DNA of 58,123 bases, from the NCBI GenBank assembly GCA_029561465.1, contig JAKQIZ010000075.1, positions 1 through 58,123 on the forward strand, in the 5' to 3' direction. The position numbers and the translations under genes are program-made. This document shows positions 8,716 through 16,733 of this stretch, one piece after another; the first letter of the stretch is position 1, and each line of letters opens with the position of its first letter. The notes below the pieces were generated by a model. The model worked only from the letters and a program-made list of their open reading frames with translations. It did not search any database and was not told the DNA's origin. The stretch comes from Deltaproteobacteria bacterium (lineage in GTDB: Bacteria; Desulfobacterota; Syntrophia; Syntrophales; UBA8958).

Positions 8716-9243
8716 TTACCCGTATATATCTCCCAGTTGATAGCGGTTGCTGAAGCAATCCAACACCAACTTCAGATCGGGTTTCAGCGCCGCCTGCAAT
8801 ACCTCGCGGGTGATCCCGTGGACCTTTTCCTCCTCCTCCCGTTTCTCTGCCGCCGACATCTCGAAAGAGATCTCGCCATTGTCAAACCGAACCACGTGCA
8901 CCAGTTCATGGGCGGCAATATAAAGCAGCAGAGGGCTCAGCTTGATGAAGGAATGGGCCCGTTCCACGGCATCGAGGATCCCGTCGTCCTGAAGGCAGAT
9001 CCGGTAGAAGTGTAAACCGCCCTCATTCGGCTCTCCATCTTTGCCGTATCGATATTTGCACAGATGGGCAAAGGCGCCCTCTTTCACCTCATGCTTATCG
9101 AGAAAAGCCAGCGTCCGCACGTCATAACGGTGGTTTCGGATCTTTTCCAGACTCATCCGAAAATAATCGTCGATGAGCCTCTCCGCGTGTTGAAAAGCCG
9201 AATTCGCCAAGGATATTTGTGCGGTATTGAAGTACCGTCCCAT
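8716..9243 (-). CDS. HExxH-containing protein of unknown function
   Basis: A 175-residue soluble protein without signal peptide or membrane segment. HELVHVVRF at about residues 113-121 has the HExxH zinc-metalloprotease form, preceded by a hydrophobic helix (LLLYIAAHE), and a following glutamate-rich helix (AAEKREEEEKVH) could supply a third ligand. I cannot assign a named peptidase family. It lies 23 bases upstream of the FmdB-like gene on the same strand and is probably cotranscribed with it. Confidence 0.75.
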   Translation of the reverse strand: MGRYFNTAQISLANSAFQHAERLIDDYFRMSLEKIRNHRYDVRTLAFLDKHEVKEGAFAHLCKYRYGKDGEPNEGGLHFYRICLQDDGILDAVERAHSFIKLSPLLLYIAAHELVHVVRFDNGEISFEMSAAEKREEEEKVHGITREVLQAALKPDLKLVLDCFSNRYQLGDIYG

Positions 9244-9390
9244 GGTCCCTCACTGCGGAAGCCGATGATTACCGGTAACGGGCGCCCCACTATCGTCCTT
9301 TTTCGTTCCCTACGTAAGCCTTCACGCTTGTTGGCGGCAATTTATGCATTTTCTCCGCCTTGTCAAGCATTATTTTTCCTTTTTATTTCA

Positions 9391-10875
9391 TCATTTTGTC
9401 GGCACCGGGACAGAGGTGAGGAGATACTTGAGGTCCTCGTCCTCGAAACGGAGCGACACCCCTACATAGGGGGAACTGTTACCCTGGTCGCTGATGAAAT
9501 CATCCCAGCCGGCGTTGAGGTAAATGTTCTTCAGGAGGCGGATTTCTCCCCCGGCCTTGAGATGGGCCTTCCGGTCCACGGAGAAGTCGAAGGCCTCGAA
9601 GGTAAGCCGCAGCTTGTCCTGGAAGGTGAGAAAGTCCAGGCCGACCCCTCCCGTGGATTCGAATATGCCGCCGCGGAGTACGACATCCTGAAAACGCTTG
9701 CCCAACTGGGCATTGAACAAGAGACCGCTCCGGTCCCACTCGGTGATGGTCGTTGTCGCTCCTCCCTGAGTGATGTCCTTGACGGTCCGGCGTCCTCTGG
9801 GGTCCACCGCCAGGCCGAGGAGATAGAAGTAGTCCTGACGCGGCTGGATGCGCAGATCGAGATAACTCTTGGCGTCGCTCTTGTCGGTGAGGTATTCCCC
9901 CCGGTAGCTGATAAAGGTTCTGAACTGCTCGCTTTTATTAACAAACTTATTTATCCCTCCCAGGGTTTTGTTCAGGTTGTTAACCGTTTCATCGTCGTTG
10001 ACGAGCTTGCCTATGGTCCCCTGGCCCTTGTTGATCTTGTCGGAGACCTCCTGCAGACTGGCCATGGTTTTATGGAGTTTTTCCGCCATCTGTTTGTCTT
10101 TGACCAGTTGGCCCACAGTTCCCTCCCCGCGCTGGATACCGGCGGTGATGTCGTTTAGGGCAACAAAGGTCTTTTCCATCTGGCTGGAAGCCCCCCGGAG
10201 GCTCTCGATGACCTGGGCGATCTTCTCGTCATTCTGGACGACGACCCGGTTCAGATTGCCCGTCAACTGGCGGGTGTTTTCCAGCATGGCCCGGAGATTG
10301 GCCTCGTTGTTCATGACCACGGCATTGAGGTTGCGGGTCAGCAGCCGGGTGTTCTCCAGGATCGCCCCCATGGATTCCTCGCCGGCCCTGCCGCCCATGA
10401 CCTTGCTCAGGGAGCCGGTAACCGTTTTGACGTCCTCGGCAATGGAAGCGAGCTGATTGAGGAGTTTGTCCACGTCGGCCTGGCGCTCCACCCGGGTGAT
10501 GCTCTCGCCGGCCTGGAGCAGCGCCGTTCCCTGGGTGCCCGGAATCACCTCGATATATTTGTCCCCGAGGATGCCGTGGGTCTTGATGGCCGCGGTAACA
10601 TCTCTTTCCAGCTTCACCTCGCCCGGCAGGCGGATACTCACCAGCGCCCGGCCGTTTTTCAGACGGATTGTCTCCACCCGCCCCACCTCGACGCCGGCTA
10701 TTTGGACGGAGGCGCCGGTGGCGAGACCGGCGGCATTATCGAACTCCACATCCACCAGATAGCCCCGTTGGAAGCTGAAGCCCCGCTGTCCCACCTGAAA
10801 GGACATATAACCGAGGACGATCAGGCCGATCAAAACGAACAGACCGACTTTCGCCTCGGAGCTGATTGCATTCAT
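9391..10875 (-). CDS. mlaD: MCE/MlaD lipid-transport protein with long coil and probable C-terminal outer-membrane barrel
   Basis: This 494-residue protein is the substrate-binding component of a phospholipid ABC transporter. One N-terminal transmembrane helix (VGLFVLIGLIVLGYMSF) is followed by a single MCE domain (residues ~35-115, with GLATGASVQIAGVEVG). Next is a long helical stalk with repeated units such as GEGTVGQLVKD and GQGTIGKLVNDDETV. The last ~180 residues alternate polar and aromatic residues (YLDLRIQPRQDYFYLLGLAV, GGIFESTGGVGLDF, NIYLNAGWDD) and end in VGVSLRF, as in a beta-barrel. The start at 10875 follows GGGGGAG; the upstream GTG at 10893 lies before this site. It ends the operon whose mlaE and mlaF lie upstream. 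A one-piece transenvelope MlaD would explain the absence of mlaA and mlaC here. Confidence 0.85.
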   Translation of the reverse strand: MNAISSEAKVGLFVLIGLIVLGYMSFQVGQRGFSFQRGYLVDVEFDNAAGLATGASVQIAGVEVGRVETIRLKNGRALVSIRLPGEVKLERDVTAAIKTHGILGDKYIEVIPGTQGTALLQAGESITRVERQADVDKLLNQLASIAEDVKTVTGSLSKVMGGRAGEESMGAILENTRLLTRNLNAVVMNNEANLRAMLENTRQLTGNLNRVVVQNDEKIAQVIESLRGASSQMEKTFVALNDITAGIQRGEGTVGQLVKDKQMAEKLHKTMASLQEVSDKINKGQGTIGKLVNDDETVNNLNKTLGGINKFVNKSEQFRTFISYRGEYLTDKSDAKSYLDLRIQPRQDYFYLLGLAVDPRGRRTVKDITQGGATTTITEWDRSGLLFNAQLGKRFQDVVLRGGIFESTGGVGLDFLTFQDKLRLTFEAFDFSVDRKAHLKAGGEIRLLKNIYLNAGWDDFISDQGNSSPYVGVSLRFEDEDLKYLLTSVPVPTK

Positions 10876-10958
10876 CCGCTCCCCCTCATTCACATTATCC
10901 GTTCAGTTCCCCTTGGCGGGGATGACATGCCAAGGCATCCGTTCCCGAAGGGTTTCCT

Positions 10959-11717
10959 TCACATGATCCGGATCGGCCCCTCGATGCTTCCCGCAAGAAA
11001 CTGTTTGATCACCGGGTCCCGGGACGCCCGGATATCCTCCGGCGTGCCCTGGGCGATGATGCCCCCTTCATAAAGCATGGCGATCCTGTGCCCGATCCGG
11101 AAGATGGACTGGAGATCGTGACTGATGACGACACAGGTCAACCGGAATTCTTCCTGGGTCTCCATGATCAGTTGGTTGATGGCCTCCGTCATCACCGGAT
11201 CGAGGCCCGTCGTCGGCTCGTCGAACAGAACGATCTGGGGGCGCAGGGCTATTGCCCGGGCCAAGCCCACCCTTTTGCGCATGCCGCCGCTCAGTTCCGA
11301 GGGCATCTTCTTCTCCGTCCCGGAGAGGCCCACGGCCCGGAGGCAGTCGGAAACGATCTCCCGGATCTCCTTCTCCTTCAGTCGGGCGTGTTCCCGGAGG
11401 GGAAAAGCGACGTTTTCCCCCACCGTCATGGAATCGAAGAGGGCGGCCTCCTGGAAGAGCATACCAAATTTCTTTCTGATTTCGTTTAGTTCCCGGTCGT
11501 TGAGACGGGTCATATCGACACCGTCCACCAATACCTGCCCCCGCTCGGGCTTCATGAGACCGATGATGTGCTTGAGCAGGACACTCTTTCCACCGCCGCT
11601 GAGGCCGATGATAACCGTGGTCTTGCCGTCTTCGATGGACAGGTTCAGGCCGGTCAGGACCCGGTGCTTCCCGAAGGACTTATGTACGTCGATCAGTTCG
11701 ATCATCCCTGTCCCCAT
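10959..11717 (-). CDS. mlaF: Phospholipid ABC transporter ATP-binding protein
   Basis: This 252-residue ATPase has a Walker A site in IGLSGGGKSVLLKHI, the signature LSGGMRKRVGLARA (about residues 140-153), Walker B IVLFDEPTTGLDP and the H-loop VVISHD. This is the MlaF/MkL type that powers retrograde or anterograde phospholipid transport with MlaE and MlaD. It starts 3 bases after the mlaE stop; a second ATG 12 bases further (11705) is also possible. No mlaB-like STAS gene is nearby. Confidence 0.93.
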   Translation of the reverse strand: MGTGMIELIDVHKSFGKHRVLTGLNLSIEDGKTTVIIGLSGGGKSVLLKHIIGLMKPERGQVLVDGVDMTRLNDRELNEIRKKFGMLFQEAALFDSMTVGENVAFPLREHARLKEKEIREIVSDCLRAVGLSGTEKKMPSELSGGMRKRVGLARAIALRPQIVLFDEPTTGLDPVMTEAINQLIMETQEEFRLTCVVISHDLQSIFRIGHRIAMLYEGGIIAQGTPEDIRASRDPVIKQFLAGSIEGPIRIM

Positions 11718-11720
11718 GCC

Positions 11721-12500
11721 TCAAAACATCAGCGCCGTCAAAAAATAATCGCTGATCAGGATCGTGATAGAGGCCAAAACCACTGCTTCCGTCGTCGCCC
11801 GGCCCACCCCTTCCGCCCCGCCGGTGGCATGGAAGCCCTTGTAGCAGCCCACGAGGGAAAGGATCAGGCCGAAACAGGCGGCCTTGACCAAACCGTTGAA
11901 TATATCGCTTAGTTCCACCATCTTGGTAATGTTCTTCATGAAAATGCCAGAATTGATGTTCAGGAGCCCCACGCCGACAAAATAACCGCCCACGATGCCT
12001 ACAAAATCGCTGATGATGGTCAGAAAGGGCACCATAATGACGCCGGCAATGACACGGGGGACAATCAGATACTGGATGGGATTGGCAGCCATAACATAGA
12101 GTGCGTCCACCTGTTCGGTCACCTTCATGGTGCCGATCTCCGCCGCCATGGCCGAACCGGCCCGAGCCGTCACCATGAGGGAGGTAAGAACGGGCCCCAG
12201 CTCCCTGGTCATCCCCAGGGCCACGGTCGCCCCCACCATGCCCTCGGCGCTGAACATCCGAAAGCCGTGATACCCCTGGAGGGCCATGACCATACCGGTA
12301 AACATGCCGGTGAGCACCACCACAAAGATGGAGCGGACGCCCACAAATTCCATCTGTTTGAAGATCAGGCGGAGGCGCAGGGGCGGCCGGAACATCCACC
12401 CCAGGACGGAAATGAACAGGAGGACGATCCGCCCCATTTCTTCTACGGAATAGAGGACGGACCTCCCCAGGGCATCTATCGCCTTGGTGACTCTGCCCAT
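11721..12500 (-). CDS. mlaE: Phospholipid ABC transporter permease
   Basis: This 259-residue integral membrane protein belongs to the MlaE/YrbE family. Characteristic stretches are GYHGFRMFSAEGMVG, TRELGPVLTSLMVTARAGSAMAAEIGTM (quoted in part), NPIQYLIVPRVIAG and the C-terminal GAEGVGRATTEAVV. It lies between ddl and mlaF, one base after the preceding ddl stop, so all these genes share a transcript. It acts in the inner membrane with MlaF and MlaD. Confidence 0.93.
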   Translation of the reverse strand: MGRVTKAIDALGRSVLYSVEEMGRIVLLFISVLGWMFRPPLRLRLIFKQMEFVGVRSIFVVVLTGMFTGMVMALQGYHGFRMFSAEGMVGATVALGMTRELGPVLTSLMVTARAGSAMAAEIGTMKVTEQVDALYVMAANPIQYLIVPRVIAGVIMVPFLTIISDFVGIVGGYFVGVGLLNINSGIFMKNITKMVELSDIFNGLVKAACFGLILSLVGCYKGFHATGGAEGVGRATTEAVVLASITILISDYFLTALMF

Positions 12501-12501
12501 G

Positions 12502-13572
12502 CTACAGCGGGCCCCTTTTGGCGCTGTGAGCCCGCAGGGCGGCGTCGATAATCCGGCTGATCAGACCGGTCTGGGTAATGCCTGCCGCCGCCGCCTGATG
12601 AAACAACACCGTGGACGGGGTCATCCCCGGCAGGGTGTTGGGCTCGAGGACGGCCACCCGGCCATCGGTCCTCACGAACATGTCGATGCGGGCATAGCCT
12701 TTGAGGTCCAGGGTGGCAAAGGCAGCCAGGGCCGTATCCTGAACCCTTTTCAAGACCTCCGTGGGCAGGCGGGCCGGGGTTTTGTTCTCTCCCTGTCCGT
12801 AGAGGAACTTGTCCTCCAGGGAGAGGATTTCGGCCGTGGGGATTGTCTCCGAAGGGATGAGGGCCAGCGGGGGATCGTCATCCAGAACGCCGCAGGTGAC
12901 CTCCGTTCCCGTGAGAAATTCCTCCACCAGGACGACATTGTCCCATTCCAGGGCGGATAAGACTGCCTCAGCCACCCCCGCTCCCGACATAACCTTCTTG
13001 ACAGCGGTGCTGCATCCCTCCCGGGTGGGTTTAACCACGCAGGGGAAGCCGATCTCCCGCTCCACCCGGGCCAGGATCTCCTCCCGGCCGCCGCCGTCCC
13101 ACGCCCGGCGATAAACGGGGATGGTAGCCGGAACATCGATGCCGTTCATGGCCAGGATCCGGCGGCAGACGTACTTGTCCATGCCGAGAGCGGAACCGAG
13201 GACTCCCGATCCCGTATAGGGGATTCCCAGCAATTCCAGGAGACCCTGCATACAGCCGTCCTCACCGTATTTGCCGTGGAGTCCCAGGCAGACCATATCG
13301 GCCTTTTCTTTCATGGTTTCATAGGGAACGCGTTGCGCCTCGGTTTCCAGATCATCCTCGATATCCCGGGTGCTGTTCCTCATAAGGAGCTTCAGGGGGA
13401 TCTCCCAGAGCCGCGCCTGGGAGTCCATGAATACGGCCAGGGGGGAGAAACGTTTCCGGTCCATCTTACTGAAGATATTCCGTCCGCTCTCCAGGGATAC
13501 CTCCCTTTCCGAGGATACTCCCCCCATAATAACCGCGACTCTGAGTTTTTCCGTTCCCGTCTGCTCCGCCAT
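12502..13572 (-). CDS. ddl: D-alanine-D-alanine ligase paralogue 1 with altered substrate-site residues
   Basis: This 356-residue ATP-grasp ligase has SSEREVSLESG, LHGKYGEDGCMQG, PYTGSGVLGSALGMDK and a metal site RIDMF...LEPNTLPGMT. It keeps the catalytic Glu of the EREVSL motif, but the Ser of the usual GSS loop is Cys (REGCSTAV), and the Tyr of the omega-loop (YDYEAKY in E. coli DdlB) is replaced by Leu in LSLEDKF. In DdlB the Glu15-Ser150-Tyr216 triad shapes the D-Ala sites, so specificity may differ. It lies 123 bases behind a second paralogue that keeps the triad. General function is secure; the product dipeptide is not. Confidence 0.9.
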   Translation of the reverse strand: MAEQTGTEKLRVAVIMGGVSSEREVSLESGRNIFSKMDRKRFSPLAVFMDSQARLWEIPLKLLMRNSTRDIEDDLETEAQRVPYETMKEKADMVCLGLHGKYGEDGCMQGLLELLGIPYTGSGVLGSALGMDKYVCRRILAMNGIDVPATIPVYRRAWDGGGREEILARVEREIGFPCVVKPTREGCSTAVKKVMSGAGVAEAVLSALEWDNVVLVEEFLTGTEVTCGVLDDDPPLALIPSETIPTAEILSLEDKFLYGQGENKTPARLPTEVLKRVQDTALAAFATLDLKGYARIDMFVRTDGRVAVLEPNTLPGMTPSTVLFHQAAAAGITQTGLISRIIDAALRAHSAKRGPL

Positions 13573-13695
13573 AATCTACTCCATCCCCATCGAAATCTTT
13601 CCCCTTTGCAGGAAAGGCAATAAAAAAATCCGCCCGTCGCCTCTTTGCCGGCGTCTAATCATCCGTTGCCCATGGACTTCTACCTACCGCCCGTT

Positions 13696-14751
13696 TCACA
13701 ATGGCCCTTTCTTCTCCCGGTGGATGGCCAGGGCGTTCTCGATCAACGTGGTGATGATCATCGACGGCAGCATCCCGGCGCTGGCCGCCTGCTCGAAGAA
13801 GAACGAGGAGGGGGCCATCCCGGAAGAGGAATTCGGATCGGTGATGAGAATCCGGCCGTCGGGGAGATAAAAGCCATCGATGCGGCCATAGGAACGAAAT
13901 CCCAGCACTTCAAAGGCCCGGCGGGCCTCTTCCTTGATCCGGGCCACCACCTCCGAGGGGATATTCTTCGGCGGGGTGAATTTCCGGCAACGGCCGGGCA
14001 TGTACTTGTCGTCATAGGTGTAGAAGTCGCTCTGGGGATGGATCTCCGTCAGGTCCAGGGGCATGATTTCCCCATCCTGTTCGAGGATGATGGCGGAAAA
14101 CTCGATGCCGGTGAGGAACTCCTCCGCCAGGGCGACCCGGTCCCAGCGGAAAGCCTCCTCGAGGGTCCCGGCGATATCGTCCGCCGCCGCGATCTTGCCC
14201 ACGCCGACGCTCGATCCCTCCCGGACCGGCTTGATGAAGAAGGGCAGCTCAAAGTTTTGGAGCAGTTTTTTCGTCACCGCTTCCGGCGCCCGCCGCCATT
14301 CCCCCTCATGGACAGCCACGCTTACCGGCACGGCAATCCCCGCCGCCGCCAGGATCTTCTGTTGGATATGCTTGTCCATTCCCAGGGCAGAGGCCAGAAC
14401 CCCGGGCCCCGTATAGGGAATTCCGAGGAGTTCGAGCAGACCCTGGATGCAGCCGTCGTCGCCGTACTTGCCATGAAGGGAGATGAATGCGAAATCGATC
14501 CGCCCCTTGAGATCCTCATAGGGAATCCGCCGGGCCTCGACGGTCAGGCGCTCGCCGATATCCACCGTCGTGTTCTGGGAGACGAGCTGCCAGGGGATCT
14601 CCCATATGCCGCCGGCGGCATCCATGAACAGGGGGACTCCGTGAAAGAACTCCGGATCGAGATTGTCATAAACATTCCGGCCGCTGTTGAGGGACACCTC
14701 CCGCTCCGACGACATACCACCCAGAATGATTCCCACTCTCAGTTTTTCCAT
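13696..14751 (-). CDS. ddl: D-alanine-D-alanine ligase paralogue 2
   Basis: This 351-residue ATP-grasp ligase starts MEKLRVGIILGG; AAGGAGG and GGAGG precede the ATG at 14751, while the frame extends meaninglessly to 15075. It keeps SSEREVSL, LHGKYGDDGCIQG, REGSSVGVGK and FYTYDDKY, i.e. the Glu-Ser-Tyr triad. The usual metal-binding segment (LE-x-NT-x-PGM) reads ITDPNSSSGM: the metal-ligand Glu is Asp and the Pro is Ser. It sits 17 bases after the alanine racemase stop, so D-Ala production and ligation are linked in one transcript. About half its residues match the neighbouring paralogue by eye, so the pair likely arose by an old tandem duplication. Confidence 0.9.
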   Translation of the reverse strand: MEKLRVGIILGGMSSEREVSLNSGRNVYDNLDPEFFHGVPLFMDAAGGIWEIPWQLVSQNTTVDIGERLTVEARRIPYEDLKGRIDFAFISLHGKYGDDGCIQGLLELLGIPYTGPGVLASALGMDKHIQQKILAAAGIAVPVSVAVHEGEWRRAPEAVTKKLLQNFELPFFIKPVREGSSVGVGKIAAADDIAGTLEEAFRWDRVALAEEFLTGIEFSAIILEQDGEIMPLDLTEIHPQSDFYTYDDKYMPGRCRKFTPPKNIPSEVVARIKEEARRAFEVLGFRSYGRIDGFYLPDGRILITDPNSSSGMAPSSFFFEQAASAGMLPSMIITTLIENALAIHREKKGPL

Positions 14752-14768
14752 CCGCCTCCAGAACCTCC

Positions 14769-16733
14769 TTATGAATCCCAGATAAAGGTGACACCGCTGT
14801 TCGGGAAGACCCAGGTATGATTGGGAACCCGCAGCCGTATATATCGGCCCCTTTCCCTGATCACCTCCGGATACGGCTGTTTGCCGGCGAAGAAACTTAC
14901 CTCCCGGACGTGCCGGAATCCCGTTTGTTCGTAATGGAAGGAGATATCGAGACCCCGAGTCGGATACACGATATAGACGGAGAAGATATTGTTCGCCCGC
15001 GATTTTTTCGTGAAGATCTCGATGGCGATTTCCACCTCGGTGTTGAGCTTGTCCCGCAGGCTGTCGCTGCTGCACCAGACCTCGTAGCCCCGAGAGGTCA
15101 TCTCAGTGCGGACGATGGGCACGTCCCGGCCGTCCACGGCAACCCCGGCAACCAGAAAATTACGCTCCATGACCGGATGTTCCCCCTTGCTCATCAGCCA
15201 GCGGTATTCGCAGCGGGGATCCTCGAAAAACGCCGCCAACTGCTCTTCGTCGAAGGCGCAGCCGATAAGAAAGGTGTCGTTTTTCAAAGTTTTTCGGTAT
15301 GCCACCCGGGTGGTTACGTCCAGGGAGTCGCCGCGACGGCCGGCGGGTCCGCCGTTCTCCCCCGCGGATTCGGCCACGGTGATATCATACCGGAAGTCTT
15401 CCCGCAACTCCAACTGGCGGTCCTCCTTGCCAAAGAGGGTCTCGAACATCTCATAGTAGATGGCGTTCCCCAATTCCTCACTCCGGGCCCGGGTCTGAAA
15501 ACATTGGCGGATGATGCTGTCGATCCGGTCGATGGAACGCTCCTCTCCGGGGACATAGATCCGCCGGAGCCGGGGCAGGACGCTGTCCGCCTTTCCCTTG
15601 TGGAGAAAGAGCCGGGGAGCCCTTTTGCCCAGGGCACAGAGGATTTCGTAGCTGATGCTTCCCACCCTTCTGGCGATCTCGTTGGCGGAGATCGCTTCAT
15701 GCCCCTGGCGCCCCATGAGCACCACCTCGTCGTCAACCTGGCACTCGGGGATCTCGCTCACATCCACGGTGCACATGTCCATGGAAACACGCCCGACGAC
15801 GGGCACCCGTTTTCCTCGAATCAGCACCTCCCCCTGATTGGAGAGGATGACGCCGTAACCGTCGCCGTAACCGACGGGAATGGTGGCAATCCGTGTCGGT
15901 CTCGTCGTGATATAGGTGCGGTTGTAGCCGATGCTGTAACCCTTGGGGAAATCCTTCAGGAGGACGACGCGCGTCTTGAAGGACATCACCGGTAGGAGGT
16001 CCGCCTTGTCCTTTGTTTCCGAGGAGGGATAGATGCCGTAGGACATGAGCCCCGGGCGCACCATGTCCAGGTTGAATTGGGGATAGTTCAGGATGGCGCC
16101 GCTGTTGGACATGTGCCGGATGGGGATGCGGATCCCCTCCTCGGCCAGTTTCGCCAGCAGGCGGTGGAACAGCTCCGCTTGAGATTCATTGTAGTCCTGC
16201 AGGGTTTCACTGGCTGCCAAATGGGTGAAAAGCCCTTCCACAATCAGATCCGGAAGCGCCAGGATGTTCTTGATGGTCTGCTGGGCCTCGTAATAAAGTG
16301 TTCCGCCCCGCCCCATCCCCGTATCCACCTCGATATGGACGGGAAGACGGACGTGGGCCTGGGCGCAACGATCCTGCAGGGTCCGGGCGAAATGGAGATC
16401 GGAGACGGAAGGGGTGAGGTTGTACTTGATGATCTCGCCGATTTCCCCTTCTGGAGAGGGGCTGAGGATGACGATGGGGGCCATAAGCCCGCTGACCCGG
16501 AGCTGCACCCCTTCGTCAGCGTTGGCGACCCCCAGATAGACGGCGCCGTTTTTCAGGGCCGCCTCGGCGATCTCGATGGCCCCGTGACCGTAAGCATCAG
16601 CCTTTACCACCTGGAGGATCTTGACGCCCGGCCTGACCAGGCGTTTCATCTCCTTCCAGTTCCGGGCGAAATAGTCGAGATCGACCTCCACCCAGCTCCG
16701 ATACTTATGGACTTCCCGGTAGGACATGGTCAT
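14769..16733 (-). CDS. alr: Alanine racemase with an extra C-terminal domain of unknown function
   Basis: This 654-residue protein holds a complete PLP racemase in residues ~1-375: PLP lysine in VVKADAYGHG, the second catalytic Tyr in SIGYNRTYITT, and GRVSMDMCTVDV. About 275 more residues follow that ordinary Alr proteins lack. They are predicted soluble and alpha/beta (LPRLRRIYVPGEERS, then YEMFETLFGKEDRQLE, ending HTWVFPNSGVTFIWDS). I recognise no family there. The ATG at 16733 overlaps the cyclase stop (ATGA); an ATG 6 bases later (16727) has better Shine-Dalgarno spacing. It makes D-alanine for the two ligases downstream. Confidence 0.92.
   Translation of the reverse strand: MTMSYREVHKYRSWVEVDLDYFARNWKEMKRLVRPGVKILQVVKADAYGHGAIEIAEAALKNGAVYLGVANADEGVQLRVSGLMAPIVILSPSPEGEIGEIIKYNLTPSVSDLHFARTLQDRCAQAHVRLPVHIEVDTGMGRGGTLYYEAQQTIKNILALPDLIVEGLFTHLAASETLQDYNESQAELFHRLLAKLAEEGIRIPIRHMSNSGAILNYPQFNLDMVRPGLMSYGIYPSSETKDKADLLPVMSFKTRVVLLKDFPKGYSIGYNRTYITTRPTRIATIPVGYGDGYGVILSNQGEVLIRGKRVPVVGRVSMDMCTVDVSEIPECQVDDEVVLMGRQGHEAISANEIARRVGSISYEILCALGKRAPRLFLHKGKADSVLPRLRRIYVPGEERSIDRIDSIIRQCFQTRARSEELGNAIYYEMFETLFGKEDRQLELREDFRYDITVAESAGENGGPAGRRGDSLDVTTRVAYRKTLKNDTFLIGCAFDEEQLAAFFEDPRCEYRWLMSKGEHPVMERNFLVAGVAVDGRDVPIVRTEMTSRGYEVWCSSDSLRDKLNTEVEIAIEIFTKKSRANNIFSVYIVYPTRGLDISFHYEQTGFRHVREVSFFAGKQPYPEVIRERGRYIRLRVPNHTWVFPNSGVTFIWDS

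Noticed and set aside
14752..15075. Upstream extension of ddl paralogue 2
   Set aside because: It overlaps alr, has no homology, and a strong ribosome site precedes the ATG at 14751.
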